A stretch of 64,000 nucleotides of DNA from SHVO01 sp041906145 (GCA_041906145.1 JAYRJU010000008.1:1-64000); one strand, 5' to 3'. Positions 17,850 to 26,099 are shown, counted from the first letter of the stretch. Notes: generated by a model from the letters alone, not told the origin. Numbers and translations: made by a program.

Positions 17850-18098
17850 CTATGCAGCGTCGGTGGCGGTACGGCTCTCGTCGCCACGATCCATGGACCA
17901 GGAGTCGAGGTCGTCGATGTGATATCGGATGTGACGACCGTGATGGCGGAACTTGGGGCCTCGGCCTTTCCGCCGCATCTTTTCCAAACCGCTCGCTGAG
18001 AGTCCGATGTAGAACGCCGCATGTTCCGTGTTCAAAAATGGACTCACTTTTTTCGCAGCAGCGACGCGGTCGGCTAAGTCCTCTACCTCTCTGTCCAC
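17850..18098 (-). CDS. Small helix-turn-helix protein (excisionase/AlpA-like)
   Basis: An 82-aa protein whose core (LNTEHAAFYIGLSASGLEKM, then KGRGPKFRHHGRHIRYH) is a MerR-like winged HTH of the type found in excisionases and small plasmid regulators. The start is GTG 18098, set by a perfect AAGGAGG with 6-nt spacing. It lies 23 bp upstream of traF on the same strand. It could regulate the tra genes or act as a recombination directionality factor; no integrase is in the window to support the second idea. Confidence 0.8.
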   Translation of the reverse strand: MDREVEDLADRVAAAKKVSPFLNTEHAAFYIGLSASGLEKMRRKGRGPKFRHHGRHIRYHIDDLDSWSMDRGDESRTATDAA

Positions 18099-18359
18099 GC
18101 AAAACCTCCTTCGTTTGCGTTGCGCCAAGGCAACGGTCAACCCCCGTAACAAATGCGTTTACCAAACTTCGTTTCGTAAGCAAGACGCGCAGATTCGATG
18201 ACTCGCGGAATCGACCACACGCTCAGTTTGAATCTGCCGATTGTTGGTTGTGATCGTTGATTTGCTTAGCGCATGCCTTGCTGCGCGTTGCGCTCTTGAC
18301 CACTTTTTGTCACAGCGATGACCCCCGCGCGTGGTGCGCGGGGGCTCGCGGATCGCGTG

Positions 18360-18683
18360 TTAGTCGGCAGGATTCCAGATCACCGCGAAGGCATCTTCAT
18401 CATCCTGACCGGCGGCGCGACCGAGGTTGGCGTAGAGTTTGCGCGGCCCGAATTCGGGGGCTGCGAGGCTCAAGGACACATATTCACGGCCCGACGCTTC
18501 TCCAGTCTTTCTCCACCCGGCGCCGATCTCGTAGCCCTTCGTCAGCACCCGGAAATCGGGCTGATTGTCGTGGGCCTTTTCCTTGTTCGGCACGATGTCG
18601 ATGTCTGCGCGGATGCTGAGGGTCTTGAGCTGGCCCTTGAAGGAACCGTTGTCCTGCTTGGTCACAAAACCGATTGCTGGCAT
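18360..18683 (-). CDS. DUF736 family protein
   Basis: A 107-aa protein matching DUF736: IGFVTKQDNGSFKGQLKTL at the start, a central NQPDFRV...EIGAGW and the ending YVSLSL...PRKLYANLGRA. DUF736 proteins are common on alphaproteobacterial plasmids and integrative elements near transfer genes; their function is unknown. GGAG lies 7 nt before the ATG. The gene has an unusual leader of about 190 bp with a perfect 15-bp inverted repeat. Confidence 0.9.
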   Translation of the reverse strand: MPAIGFVTKQDNGSFKGQLKTLSIRADIDIVPNKEKAHDNQPDFRVLTKGYEIGAGWRKTGEASGREYVSLSLAAPEFGPRKLYANLGRAAGQDDEDAFAVIWNPAD

Positions 18684-18800
18684 GGCTGATCTCCATTTCG
18701 CTCGCTGGGACAATTCCCTGCGATGGCGCACCGTGATGGGACGCAAGACGGGCGTTTGAACCTCGTCCTTACGAGGCCGGAGCGTCAGCGGAGGACCGGA

Positions 18801-18872
18801 GCCACAGGCTTTTTTGGAGCGAAGCGTGCGCGAGGAATGGGCCGCTTGGCCCAGGGGAAAAAAGCCTGTGGC
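18801..18872. repeat. Perfect 15-bp inverted repeat in the DUF736 leader
   Basis: GCCACAGGCTTTTTT at 18801-18815 pairs exactly with its complement at 18858-18872; the 42-nt loop contains GGAGCGAAGCG. Read on either strand the stem ends in a run of T or A, so it could act as a bidirectional terminator, but it lies upstream of DUF736 and its loop resembles the loop of the inverted repeat upstream of the ArdC gene. The flanks (18684-18800) show no gene. Confidence 0.6.
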
Positions 18873-18879
18873 GATGGTT

Positions 18880-19158
18880 TCAAATGACCGGCGCGTCCCA
18901 TAGGTCAGCGCCAAAGTGCAGGGCATTGTCATCGGCGACGATATGGAGAGTCTGCGTCCGCCAGCCCCTTTGTGACGAAGCAACGGCTCCGATCCTGAAT
19001 TTGCCAGCGGCCCGAGTGCGGCGGATGACATAGACCTGACGCACGAGGATAAGGCCCCCCCGCTGCCCGATTTCTATCACGGTGCTGACGATGACAGAGC
19101 GCCGGCGGTTGCGATAGAACAGGCGGGCCGTTTGTTTTGTCCGTCGAGTTGCCCCCAT
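18880..19158 (-). CDS. Possible small protein, 92 aa
   Basis: A basic protein with alternating hydrophobic residues (IEIGQRGGLILVRQVYVI) and an acidic end (LHFGADLWDAPVI). It has no recognised family. Its ATG shares the CATG with the start of the divergent S1/P1 nuclease gene, and no ribosome-binding site is seen, which argues against it. The otherwise empty 473-bp interval and the protein-like composition argue for it. Confidence 0.3.
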   Translation of the reverse strand: MGATRRTKQTARLFYRNRRRSVIVSTVIEIGQRGGLILVRQVYVIRRTRAAGKFRIGAVASSQRGWRTQTLHIVADDNALHFGADLWDAPVI

Positions 19159-19990
19159 GCCGCACACACCGAAGCCACTATTGCGCCGCCTGATGATGAC
19201 CGCCGCGGTGATCGCTGCCGCCGTTTCGCAGACGCAACCCGCCCTTGCGTGGGGGCCGGATGGGCACCGCATTGTGTGCGCGATCGCCTGGGATGAAATG
19301 CGCCCGAAGACGCAACAACGCGTCTTCGATCTCCTGCAAATCAACAGCCGTCAGGCGTTTACGGAGCTTTGCAGTTGGGCGGATCGCTACCGCGCGTCAC
19401 ATAAAGAAACCGGAGGCTGGCACTTTGTGAACGTGGCCCGTGACGCCAAACAAATCGAGCTCGCGCGCGACTGCGCCGAACCAGAGTCGTGCGTCGTCAC
19501 ACAAATCAATAAGGACCTACAGGCCCTCAAATCCGGCCACGGCGATCAGAACATGGCGCTTAAGTTTCTCATGCACTTTGTCGGTGACGTGAACCAACCG
19601 CTGCACATCAGCTTTGAGGATGACCGTGGCGGCAATGCAATCACGGGCACATACTTTAAGAAGAAGACCAACATGCACGCGATTTGGGACAGCGGCATGT
19701 TGAAGCAAACCGGCAAACGCTGGGACGAAATCGCGGCAGAGATCGAGGGCACGATCACGCCCGCGAAGCGGAAGGCCTGGTCCTGGTCGACACCGGCTGA
19801 GTGGGCAAATGAGTCCCTCGCGATCACACGCGCCAGCGGGACCAACTACCTCAAGCACGGCGATACCTTCCGCCTGGGGCAGGCCTATCAGGAGCGCAAC
19901 TACCCCATCGTCCAAGAGCAATTGGCGCGGGGCGGCGTGCGCTTGGGTCAGACACTCAATGACCTTTTCGACCCCCAACCCAAGCCATAG
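19157..19990 (+). CDS. S1/P1-type zinc nuclease, exported
   Basis: Secreted single-strand-specific nuclease of the S1/P1 family. A signal peptide ends at ALA before Trp32, and that Trp is the N-terminal zinc ligand of mature enzymes. All expected trinuclear zinc ligands can be traced: W1 and H of GHR, D of WADRY, H of WHFVNV, H-x3-D and H in MHFVGDVNQPLH, and H-x3-D in HAIWD. At 277 aa it is full length. It is an unusual cargo between DUF736 and ParB genes. The ribosome-binding site is poor; a start at 19193 would leave a shorter signal peptide. Confidence 0.92.
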   Translation: MPHTPKPLLRRLMMTAAVIAAAVSQTQPALAWGPDGHRIVCAIAWDEMRPKTQQRVFDLLQINSRQAFTELCSWADRYRASHKETGGWHFVNVARDAKQIELARDCAEPESCVVTQINKDLQALKSGHGDQNMALKFLMHFVGDVNQPLHISFEDDRGGNAITGTYFKKKTNMHAIWDSGMLKQTGKRWDEIAAEIEGTITPAKRKAWSWSTPAEWANESLAITRASGTNYLKHGDTFRLGQAYQERNYPIVQEQLARGGVRLGQTLNDLFDPQPKP

Positions 19991-20099
19991 CCACCTCGCA
20001 TAAGGTCGCTCCGGTCCCCGGACTCGCCGCAATTTTCCCCCCATCAGGGGAAGCGCGAGCGGCGAACTTCCGCCGCTCCCGCCACCGTTTACACCTGAT

Positions 20100-21809
20100 T
20101 CAGTGCAGTTTGGAGACGGCCTTCCAGCGCGCTAGCGTCTGGAAGCCGCCGTTGGTCTTGTAGGCCCGCACCGGAAATTCCAGCCAGCGCGGCACCCAAT
20201 CCGCGACCCTCTCGCGGCCATTGGTGCCGCTCAAGCAGTCGCGGACAATGCCCTTCTGCACCTTGCCGGTGACGGCAACATGCGCGTTGGCGACCCGCTT
20301 CCCGGCAAGATCGCCAATCATCGCCGTCAGTGTTTCTTTGTCTCGGACGAGGTCAAAGAACGCGTCATCGGCGCGCCAACGACCGCGCAAGTCCACTTTC
20401 AGGTGCGCGCCGACGCTCTCCACAAGGCTGTTCCCCGCTTCAAGGGAGTCAGCCATCACGACCGCAAGAACGGTCATCACCTTGGCATCCGATAAGGACA
20501 GGAGACGCGCAAAGATGGTGGGCGTTTCTTGATCGTGTCCGGCCAAGAGACTGGCATTCGCCGGGAAGTCTAAGAGGGCCAGCACCTTCGCATGCCGCGC
20601 CGCGAAGGCTTTTTCGCTGGCGCTCGTGTTCACGCTTTCGTCGGTCGCTTCGCGGCCTGACCGCATCGGCTCTGGACTGACGCTCCACAGACGCGAGCCG
20701 CCAATCGCATGAGCCAGCAGGAGACGCAGGGCAACGCCCGCGTCGTCCACTAACGCCGCGCGGACTGCCGCAAGGCGGTGCAAATCGATGTAGGTTTGCA
20801 AGCCGCTCGATACTTCGGGACGTGCTGCTTGGGCTTCGGTCTCCTTGTCTCCCTTGGCCTCCGTCTTGGCTTTCCGTGACGCCTCCTTGCGCGTCACGTA
20901 TCCCTCGTGGAAGGTCACTTCGCCGCGCGGGCTCACGGCGATGAAGACCTTACCGCCTTTGCGTTTGGCGCATTTCTCATGCTCCCACGTCTGAAAGTGC
21001 TGGGTCTGGTCGAGGATCACAACTTCCTCCCAACCGGCAGCAAGATAAGCCTCGCGGCGCGCCGCGATGGCTTCATTCTGTTTGGTCCAGAAGGTTTCCG
21101 GGTCGCGGAAATAGCTGTCCTCGCCAAACAGGTCGGCGGTGATCTGATCCTCCAGGCCGTCGAGTGGGAACAGCGCGAGCGCCGTCGGGATCGCCTGTCC
21201 GCCCAAGAGCCATTGCTTCAACTGGTACCCGGTCGGCGCACGGGCGTCGTCCGAGGTGAACAGTTTCAGCCACGCTTGTTGCTGGCGTTTGGTCGCAAGC
21301 GTGAGGTGTTGGATGCTGGTCGCGTCGATGTTTTCCGCACGGTAGGCCTCGCGGATTTGCGGCAAGAGATTACCGAGGGCGAGACGCTGCGCCACTTGGC
21401 GCGGCGTCAGCCCGAAGGTTGCGGCGATGTCGTCCGGGGTCTTGCCGGTCTTCAAGAGCTTCGCGAAGGTCTCGTATTGCGACATTTCGTCGGGGTCGAG
21501 ACGGTGGATATTCTCGATGAGCGAAGCCTCTAGTGCGTCGGCGTCGTCGCCTTCTGCGAGGATGCCGCACGGCAACGGTGCGCCGCTACCGCCTTCCGCT
21601 GCGACGGTCTTGGCAGCGAAGAAGCGCCGCCGCCCGGCGACGATTTCAAAGGTCTGCGGCGTGCCGTTCGGGCGCACCAGGAGCGGCACCAGAACGCCGC
21701 GCGTGCGCACGCTCGGCAGAATATCTGTGATGTCCGGGGCCTTCTTGCCGTGGCGCATATTGGCGGGAGAGATCGACAAGTTTTCTAAGGCGATATGAGC
21801 GAGTTCCAT
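20100..21809 (-). CDS. ParB/RepB/Spo0J-family protein
   Basis: A 569-aa ParB-like protein. The N-terminal nuclease/CTPase-like domain (about residues 15-110) contains the EIVAGRRRFFAA box and the ENIHRLDPDEMSQYE segment, followed by an HTH (DIAATFGLTPRQVAQRLALG). The long C-terminal part is typical of plasmid and ICE-borne versions rather than chromosomal ParB. No ParA gene is adjacent. GGAG lies 9 nt before the ATG. It forms a minus-strand group with the DUF2958 and ArdC genes. A role in element stability or conjugative establishment is likely by context. Confidence 0.88.
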   Translation of the reverse strand: MELAHIALENLSISPANMRHGKKAPDITDILPSVRTRGVLVPLLVRPNGTPQTFEIVAGRRRFFAAKTVAAEGGSGAPLPCGILAEGDDADALEASLIENIHRLDPDEMSQYETFAKLLKTGKTPDDIAATFGLTPRQVAQRLALGNLLPQIREAYRAENIDATSIQHLTLATKRQQQAWLKLFTSDDARAPTGYQLKQWLLGGQAIPTALALFPLDGLEDQITADLFGEDSYFRDPETFWTKQNEAIAARREAYLAAGWEEVVILDQTQHFQTWEHEKCAKRKGGKVFIAVSPRGEVTFHEGYVTRKEASRKAKTEAKGDKETEAQAARPEVSSGLQTYIDLHRLAAVRAALVDDAGVALRLLLAHAIGGSRLWSVSPEPMRSGREATDESVNTSASEKAFAARHAKVLALLDFPANASLLAGHDQETPTIFARLLSLSDAKVMTVLAVVMADSLEAGNSLVESVGAHLKVDLRGRWRADDAFFDLVRDKETLTAMIGDLAGKRVANAHVAVTGKVQKGIVRDCLSGTNGRERVADWVPRWLEFPVRAYKTNGGFQTLARWKAVSKLH

Positions 21810-21831
21810 GATGTGAATCTCCGATGTTGGG

Positions 21832-22230
21832 TTAAGGCGTGGGGGATTTGGAAAGACCAAGACGCTGGGCGGCGTCCTTCAAATGTTGGTCGTCTTCTGT
21901 AATGCGTTCGTGATGGCGCGCCGCTTCGGCGTAGACCGAGAGCGGATATGACCCGACGAAGAACAGGTCGCGCTCAAGGTTGATGCCGAGGCGGTTCTTG
22001 GTTTCTGCGAGTTCCGAGAACCGCACATAACCAAGCTCGGGGAAGCCCTGGCCGAGATCGCACAATCCAAACAGGATGTCCGGTTCGCCGGGGTTCAGTT
22101 CGGTAAGAAGCCACGTCGCGGCCCCCGCCGGGTCGAAGTATTTGACGGCGGGCGTGTGGTCATGGTCGGCCTCTAACGAGGCCTGACCATTCGCAAGTAA
22201 CCGTTCATAGATGTGTTTGGGGAGCATCAT
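21832..22230 (-). CDS. DUF2958 family protein
   Basis: A 132-aa protein matching DUF2958: an N-terminal helix (LPKHIYERLLANG), a TWLLTELNPGEPDILFGLCDLG block, and LGYVRFSEL. This family is a regular companion of ArdC and ParB genes on proteobacterial mobile elements; biochemical function is unknown. Its start overlaps the end of the ArdC gene, and it precedes parB by 22 bp. Confidence 0.88.
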   Translation of the reverse strand: MMLPKHIYERLLANGQASLEADHDHTPAVKYFDPAGAATWLLTELNPGEPDILFGLCDLGQGFPELGYVRFSELAETKNRLGINLERDLFFVGSYPLSVYAEAARHHERITEDDQHLKDAAQRLGLSKSPTP

Positions 22231-23162
22231 GCGGCCACCTGCGCCGCTGGTGCGGTCCCCTGAAAGGCGAGGATAAAGTCGGCGGCTTTGCTGGCCTGGG
22301 ACGCGGCGCGGAAGATGGCGCGGTTATCTTCGCGCAACACGTCCAGCCATGACCCGAGATAATCGGTATGGCGCACGGTCGGCGCGATATTGAGAGACGC
22401 GCAGACAAAGGCGGAGGTCATTTCCGCGACGAGTTCTTCGCGCGCGTAAGGATGCGAGCCTTTAGAGCCGGAAAGATCGCGGGCCAGCCGCTTCGCTGCA
22501 CCCGTCCAATGCCCTAATTCGTGAAAGCACGTCCGGTAGTAATCGATCTGCTGAAAGAACGCGGGCTGCGGCGGCACCTGAATGAAATCAGCAGACGGCA
22601 CATAGAACGCGCGGTCCCCACCAATGCGGAAATCCGCGCCCGTGGCTGCAATGAGGTGTTCCGCGTGCGGGATGGTTTCACGCTCGGGAATCGGCACAGG
22701 TGCGCCGTTCAATGTCTCGGGCAAGCCTTCGCATTGCGCGACATTGAAGACCGTGAACCGCTTCAAAAACGGCACTTGGCCCGGCTCGTCGCCGGTCTTC
22801 GCGGCGCGGTCTTTTTCGCTCTGCGGCGTGAAGCGGTCGGCATAGCAAACGGTTGTGCCGCGTTCGCCTTTGCGGACATTTCCGCCCAGCGCCAAAGCCT
22901 GTTTGAAGGTCAGCCAGTGTTGCGCGCTATACCCGCGCGCAATCACGGCCCCCCAAAGGATTAGGATATTGATGCCTGAATAGGTGCGTTGTGTTGCGGC
23001 ATTGCGGGGCAAACCCAACGCGACATTTGCGCGGCCCCAAGGCTGCACCCACGGCACACACCCTTGCTCAAGTTCGGCAATAATCCGACGCGTGACTTCT
23101 TCGTAGAGAGAAACTTTGTCCCGGCCTTTCCCGGAATGAGACTCGGTTTGATTGCACGCCAT
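22227..23162 (-). CDS. ArdC-like antirestriction protein with zincin domain
   Basis: A 311-aa protein with an N-terminal ArdC single-stranded-DNA-binding domain (LYEEVTRRIIAELEQG, then VPWVQPW and the YSGINILIL helix) and a C-terminal metallopeptidase-like domain with HELGHWT near residue 220. ArdC-type proteins protect incoming single-stranded plasmid DNA from restriction in the recipient. ATG 23162 has GAGG 7 nt upstream; the in-frame extension lies in a palindromic region and is excluded. Confidence 0.9.
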   Translation of the reverse strand: MACNQTESHSGKGRDKVSLYEEVTRRIIAELEQGCVPWVQPWGRANVALGLPRNAATQRTYSGINILILWGAVIARGYSAQHWLTFKQALALGGNVRKGERGTTVCYADRFTPQSEKDRAAKTGDEPGQVPFLKRFTVFNVAQCEGLPETLNGAPVPIPERETIPHAEHLIAATGADFRIGGDRAFYVPSADFIQVPPQPAFFQQIDYYRTCFHELGHWTGAAKRLARDLSGSKGSHPYAREELVAEMTSAFVCASLNIAPTVRHTDYLGSWLDVLREDNRAIFRAASQASKAADFILAFQGTAPAAQVAA

Positions 23163-23191
23163 GACTCCACCTCGCTCCAAAAAACCGCGCA

Positions 23192-23364
23192 CCTGACCCC
23201 GGATGGGGGGTGGGCGGCGCTGAGCGACCGGAGAGGCCCGGACTAGCGAGGGCTGCACCCGAAGGGCCGGAACGAAGTGGAGGAGCTGGAGCGAAGCGGA
23301 AGCTTGCGACCCGAGTGGGCGGGCCTAGAAGGGAGCGTCGCCCACCCCCCGTCCGCGGGTCAGG
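23192..23364. repeat. Long imperfect inverted repeat in the ArdC leader
   Basis: An arm of 30 nt at 23192-23221 pairs with 23334-23364 with only about three mismatches or gaps. Both arms contain CCTGACCC at the outside and GGGGGGTGGGCG inside. The loop of about 110 nt has further short repeats such as GGAGCGAAGCG, similar to the loop in the DUF736 leader. The rest of the 23163-23495 gap has no gene. It could be a regulatory RNA fold, a single-strand promoter active during conjugative entry, or a remnant of rearrangement near the IS110 insertion. Confidence 0.6.
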
Positions 23365-23369
23365 CCAAC

Positions 23370-24570
23370 AACATGCTTGGCGCGTTAGCGCCGGCCATCG
23401 ATCTTACTTGCGACAGCTGGAGTAATCGGATCGCGGGCTGAGCCTAGTTGCTACCCTTCGCGCGCGATTCCGCGTCCTAAACCGAAGGAGCACCTATGAA
23501 GACGTTTGTCGGCTTAGATATTTCACTTCAAAAGACGGCCATTTGCGTCGAGTACGACGACGCAAGTATCGCTTGGCAAGGGAAGATCGGTAGCTCGCCT
23601 GCCGAGCTCGCGAGTGCCTTGGCGCCCTGGAAGGACACGATTGCCCTCGTTGGACTGGAGGCATGCCCTTTGTCTGAATGGATCTATACAGGTCTGACGG
23701 CTGCGGGCTTCACCGTGCGCTGTATCGAGACACGCCACGCGCAGCGTTTTCTATCGACGCGTCCGAACAAGACCGACAAGAACGATGCGCGCGGCATTGC
23801 GGACATGATGCGCCTGGGGCACTTCCGTCCCGTCCACGTCAAGAGTGCCGAGGCCTTGCATCTTCGGACGCTTCTGGTCGCACGTAAGCAGATGTTGTCA
23901 GCAATCCTGAAGCTGGAAGCAACTATTCGAGGACTATTGCGGGTTCACGGCTTGAAGATGGGGGCGGTGCATCGCTGCCGATTTGAAGAACGGGTCCGGG
24001 AACTGCTCTCGGAAGCTCCGGCGCTCAATGTAGCGATAGAACCGATGCTTGAAGCCGGGACAACCATGCGGGCGCGCTTTAAGAAGTATGATTACTATTT
24101 GGAACGCTTGGCGCGCAAAGATGAAGTCTGCGCGCGGTTGATGACGGTCCCGGGTGTCGGTCCAATTACATCCCTGGCTTTCAAAGCCACTGTCGATGAT
24201 CCCTCACGGTTTCCCAACTCCAAGAAGGTTGGTGCCCATCTTGGCCTCGTGCCGCGAGTGTATCAATCCGGCGAGATGGACCGTTCGGGGCACATCAACA
24301 AGTGCGGCGATGTGATGATGCGCTATTACCTCTACGAGTCCGCCACCACATTTCTGATGCGTAGCCGCCAATGGTCACCTTTGAAGGCCTGGGGCATCAA
24401 GATTGCGAAGCGACAAGGCTTCAAACGCGCCCGTGTCGCCGTCGCCCGGAAGCTTGCCGTGGTAATGCATCGGATGTGGATACGCGGAGAGAATTTCAAA
24501 TTCAGTGAGGCGCCGGCGGCCACGGCTGCCGCGTAATACGTCCCGCCTCCTGATGTCGGCCGGGACGTTG
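23370..24570 (+). mobile_element. IS110-family insertion sequence, ends not resolved
   Basis: Defined by the transposase at 23496-24536. IS110 elements lack terminal inverted repeats, so the limits given are approximate. The noncoding stretch before the transposase could encode the bridge RNA described for this family. The element lies between the backbone gene ardC and the metal island, consistent with a role in assembling the junction. Confidence 0.4.
23496..24536 (+). CDS. IS110-family transposase (DEDD recombinase)
   Basis: A 346-aa transposase. The N-terminal RuvC-like domain shows the acidic residues of the DEDD motif (Asp8 in VGLDIS, Glu near 56 in LEACPLSEW, and KTDKNDARGIA near 93-103). 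The C-terminal Tnp_20 domain contains MTVPGVGPITSLAF near 212 and the SGEMDRSGHINKCGD segment with the conserved Ser. It appears complete. AAGGAG lies 6 nt before the ATG. Confidence 0.93.
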   Translation: MKTFVGLDISLQKTAICVEYDDASIAWQGKIGSSPAELASALAPWKDTIALVGLEACPLSEWIYTGLTAAGFTVRCIETRHAQRFLSTRPNKTDKNDARGIADMMRLGHFRPVHVKSAEALHLRTLLVARKQMLSAILKLEATIRGLLRVHGLKMGAVHRCRFEERVRELLSEAPALNVAIEPMLEAGTTMRARFKKYDYYLERLARKDEVCARLMTVPGVGPITSLAFKATVDDPSRFPNSKKVGAHLGLVPRVYQSGEMDRSGHINKCGDVMMRYYLYESATTFLMRSRQWSPLKAWGIKIAKRQGFKRARVAVARKLAVVMHRMWIRGENFKFSEAPAATAAA

Positions 24571-24873
24571 GTATGGTCAGTCCGTCGTCGCCCCCTGTGC
24601 ACCTGTTCGCAGGTGTGAACACGCGCGTCAGCTTGGACGTCCTGCCTTTCGAATTCCATCGTGGAGCGACCTTTAGGGGTCAACTCCGAACAGAAGCGTG
24701 AGCCTGGTTCCGACATAACGATACGATCGACCGCGTTCCCCGCGGGAGCGATCGTCACCCGAATGGGCCGAGACCGGCCTGTCCGGGCTCGGCGGAGCGC
24801 GGCCGATTGGCCGCGCGAAGTAGAGCGCGGTGCTCGGCTCACGCCGAGCACCCGTCCATTGGCCGTCAGCTTG
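24537..24873. repeat. Gene-free hairpin cluster between IS110 and mer genes
   Basis: No gene found. Several perfect hairpins follow one another: CGTCCCG/CGGGACG (24539-24545, 24561-24567); CACCTG/CAGGTG with a TTCG loop (24600-24615); GCGCGGCC/GGCCGCGC with a GATT loop (24797-24816); and GTGCTCGGC/GCCGAGCAC (24830-24851). The first may terminate the transposase transcript and the last the mer transcript; neither has a T-run. A CACCCGAATGGGCCGAGACCG segment at 24756 recurs near 26100. Confidence 0.55.
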
Positions 24874-25116
24874 TCAGCTGCAGCACGATTTCGTCGTATC
24901 TCCGCTCTCGCGCACCAATTGGATCGGGGGACAGGGCACAGTGCCGTAGGAGCAATAAACGCAGCAGTCGCCTGGTTTGGGACGCAAGAGCGTGCCGCAG
25001 CCCGTGCAGTCGTAGAAAAACTGGCAAGCGTCTGTCGGCATGGTCTCGGTTTTTTCCACTCCGCAGTTTGGGCAGCGAATAACGGACTGAAGGATTGGCG
25101 ACTTCGTCTCAGACAT
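24874..25116 (-). CDS. GDCCVxC-domain protein in mer operon
   Basis: An 80-aa soluble protein with four cysteine clusters: CPNC near the start, CTGC in the middle, the namesake GDCCVYC and a terminal SCC. This family is found next to merT-like transporters and is presumed to handle mercury or another thiophilic metal in the cytoplasm; activity is not established. Its start overlaps the merT end by 8 bp, so it is co-translated with merT. Confidence 0.88.
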   Translation of the reverse strand: MSETKSPILQSVIRCPNCGVEKTETMPTDACQFFYDCTGCGTLLRPKPGDCCVYCSYGTVPCPPIQLVRESGDTTKSCCS

Positions 25117-25489
25117 ATGTATATCCGGCCCACAAGAGAACTGCCCCGATCAGCAAGGCAATGAGGTTAATAACGCGGATCGAAGGCGGGACACAAACGC
25201 CGCCTGGCTTGCAGGCCATGGCTGCACGTTGTTGACGCCAGAGCAGGACCGTACCCCCAAACAACGCCATCGCACTAACTGCCAGCAATAGGCTTCTATG
25301 CGGCACCGCGGTCAACGCCACGCCTGTCAGCCAGGCAGTGCCAAGGCCAAAGCTGGCGAGCAACAGAGGCAAGGCGCAGCATGAGGCAATGCTGAACGCG
25401 GCCACGAGACCTCCGAGGGTCAGAAGGCCTCCACCCCATGAGGTCAGCTTTCGATTATCGATGCTTTTCGCGATCTCGGGTTCGGCCAT
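25109..25489 (-). CDS. merT: Mercuric ion transport protein MerT
   Basis: Inner-membrane Hg(II) importer. The first membrane helix carries the diagnostic vicinal cysteine pair (FSIASCCALPLLL, about residues 33-45), and the cytoplasmic loop carries a second pair (ACKPGGVC). Three hydrophobic helices in 126 aa match MerT. AAGGAGG precedes the ATG by 6 nt. It is transcribed divergently from merR from a promoter with the 19-bp spacer typical of MerR control. No merP or merA is present. Confidence 0.92.
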   Translation of the reverse strand: MAEPEIAKSIDNRKLTSWGGGLLTLGGLVAAFSIASCCALPLLLASFGLGTAWLTGVALTAVPHRSLLLAVSAMALFGGTVLLWRQQRAAMACKPGGVCVPPSIRVINLIALLIGAVLLWAGYTYV

Positions 25490-25519
25490 GACGGGCCTCC
25501 TTGAACGATACGAACCCGA

Positions 25520-25550
25520 ACCGTACAGTCTGGAGCGACTACAGACTCAA
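25520..25550 (-). promoter_or_regulatory. MerR-type promoter/operator of merT
   Basis: On the minus strand a -35 TTGAGT (25550-25545) and a -10 TACGGT (25525-25520) are separated by 19 bp, the over-long spacing that MerR activators compensate for. A perfect dyad AGTCTG-N9-CAGACT (25527-25547) lies in the spacer and the -35 box, as in mer operators. Confidence 0.85.
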
Positions 25551-25569
25551 GGGTAATCTCGGTGAGATC

Positions 25570-26007
25570 ATGCAGGAAACGCCTATTTTCATCGGCGAGT
25601 TATCACGACGCACCGGCTGTAACATTGAAACCATCCGGTATTACGAACGAATTGGCGTGATCCCTAAGCCGGAACGGCGGGGCCGTTATCGCAGCTATCG
25701 CGCCGAAGATGTCAGCCGGCTTCGCTTTGCGCGTCGCGCACGGGAACTCGGGTTTGCTTTGGACGAGGTGCGGGCCTTGCTCGACCTCGCATCAGGTGGC
25801 CAAGCCTCGTGTGTCAAAGCGCGTGATCTTGCGGCGTCTCACCTCAACGACGTGCGCACGCGTATTGCCGATCTGCGGCGCATGGAGGTCGTTCTGGCGA
25901 GAACGGTGCGCGCATGCGACCGCGGGACCGCTCCCGGATGTCCCTTAATCGATACTCTGTCCGTTGAGCAATCTGGCCACGAACGGTCCCTCCCCAAGCC
26001 TCGCTAG
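25570..26007 (+). CDS. merR: MerR-family regulator of the mer genes
   Basis: Metal-responsive activator/repressor. The N-terminal winged HTH (FIGELSRRTGCNIETIRYYER) is followed by the dimerisation helix and a metal-binding end with Cys in GGQASC and the pair C-x7-C in RACDRGTAPGCPLI. The three-cysteine arrangement fits mercury or a related soft metal; the last spacing is one residue shorter than in Tn501 MerR. ATG 25570 is chosen because an upstream in-frame start would run through the operator. Confidence 0.88.
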   Translation: MQETPIFIGELSRRTGCNIETIRYYERIGVIPKPERRGRYRSYRAEDVSRLRFARRARELGFALDEVRALLDLASGGQASCVKARDLAASHLNDVRTRIADLRRMEVVLARTVRACDRGTAPGCPLIDTLSVEQSGHERSLPKPR

Positions 26008-26099
26008 GCCCGAGAACCCCGCTGACCGGCAGCATGGCCGCCTAAGGCGTAGCAGAATCCCGTGCTTGACACTGGCGATCCGATTACAGAAGGGGGCGA

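Noticed and set aside
17140..18253. Long plus-strand frames over traF and the HTH gene
   Set aside because: Opposite genes with catalytic motifs and a perfect ribosome-binding site; translations are Arg-rich and featureless.
24375..25133. 252-codon minus-strand frame across the IS110 end and mer region
   Set aside because: Runs through the hairpin cluster and opposite the transposase; overlaps the supported GDCCVxC gene in another frame.
25501..25569. Longer MerR start at 25501
   Set aside because: It would put the merT operator inside the coding region and add residues unlike MerR N-termini; ATG 25570 begins the conserved HTH part.
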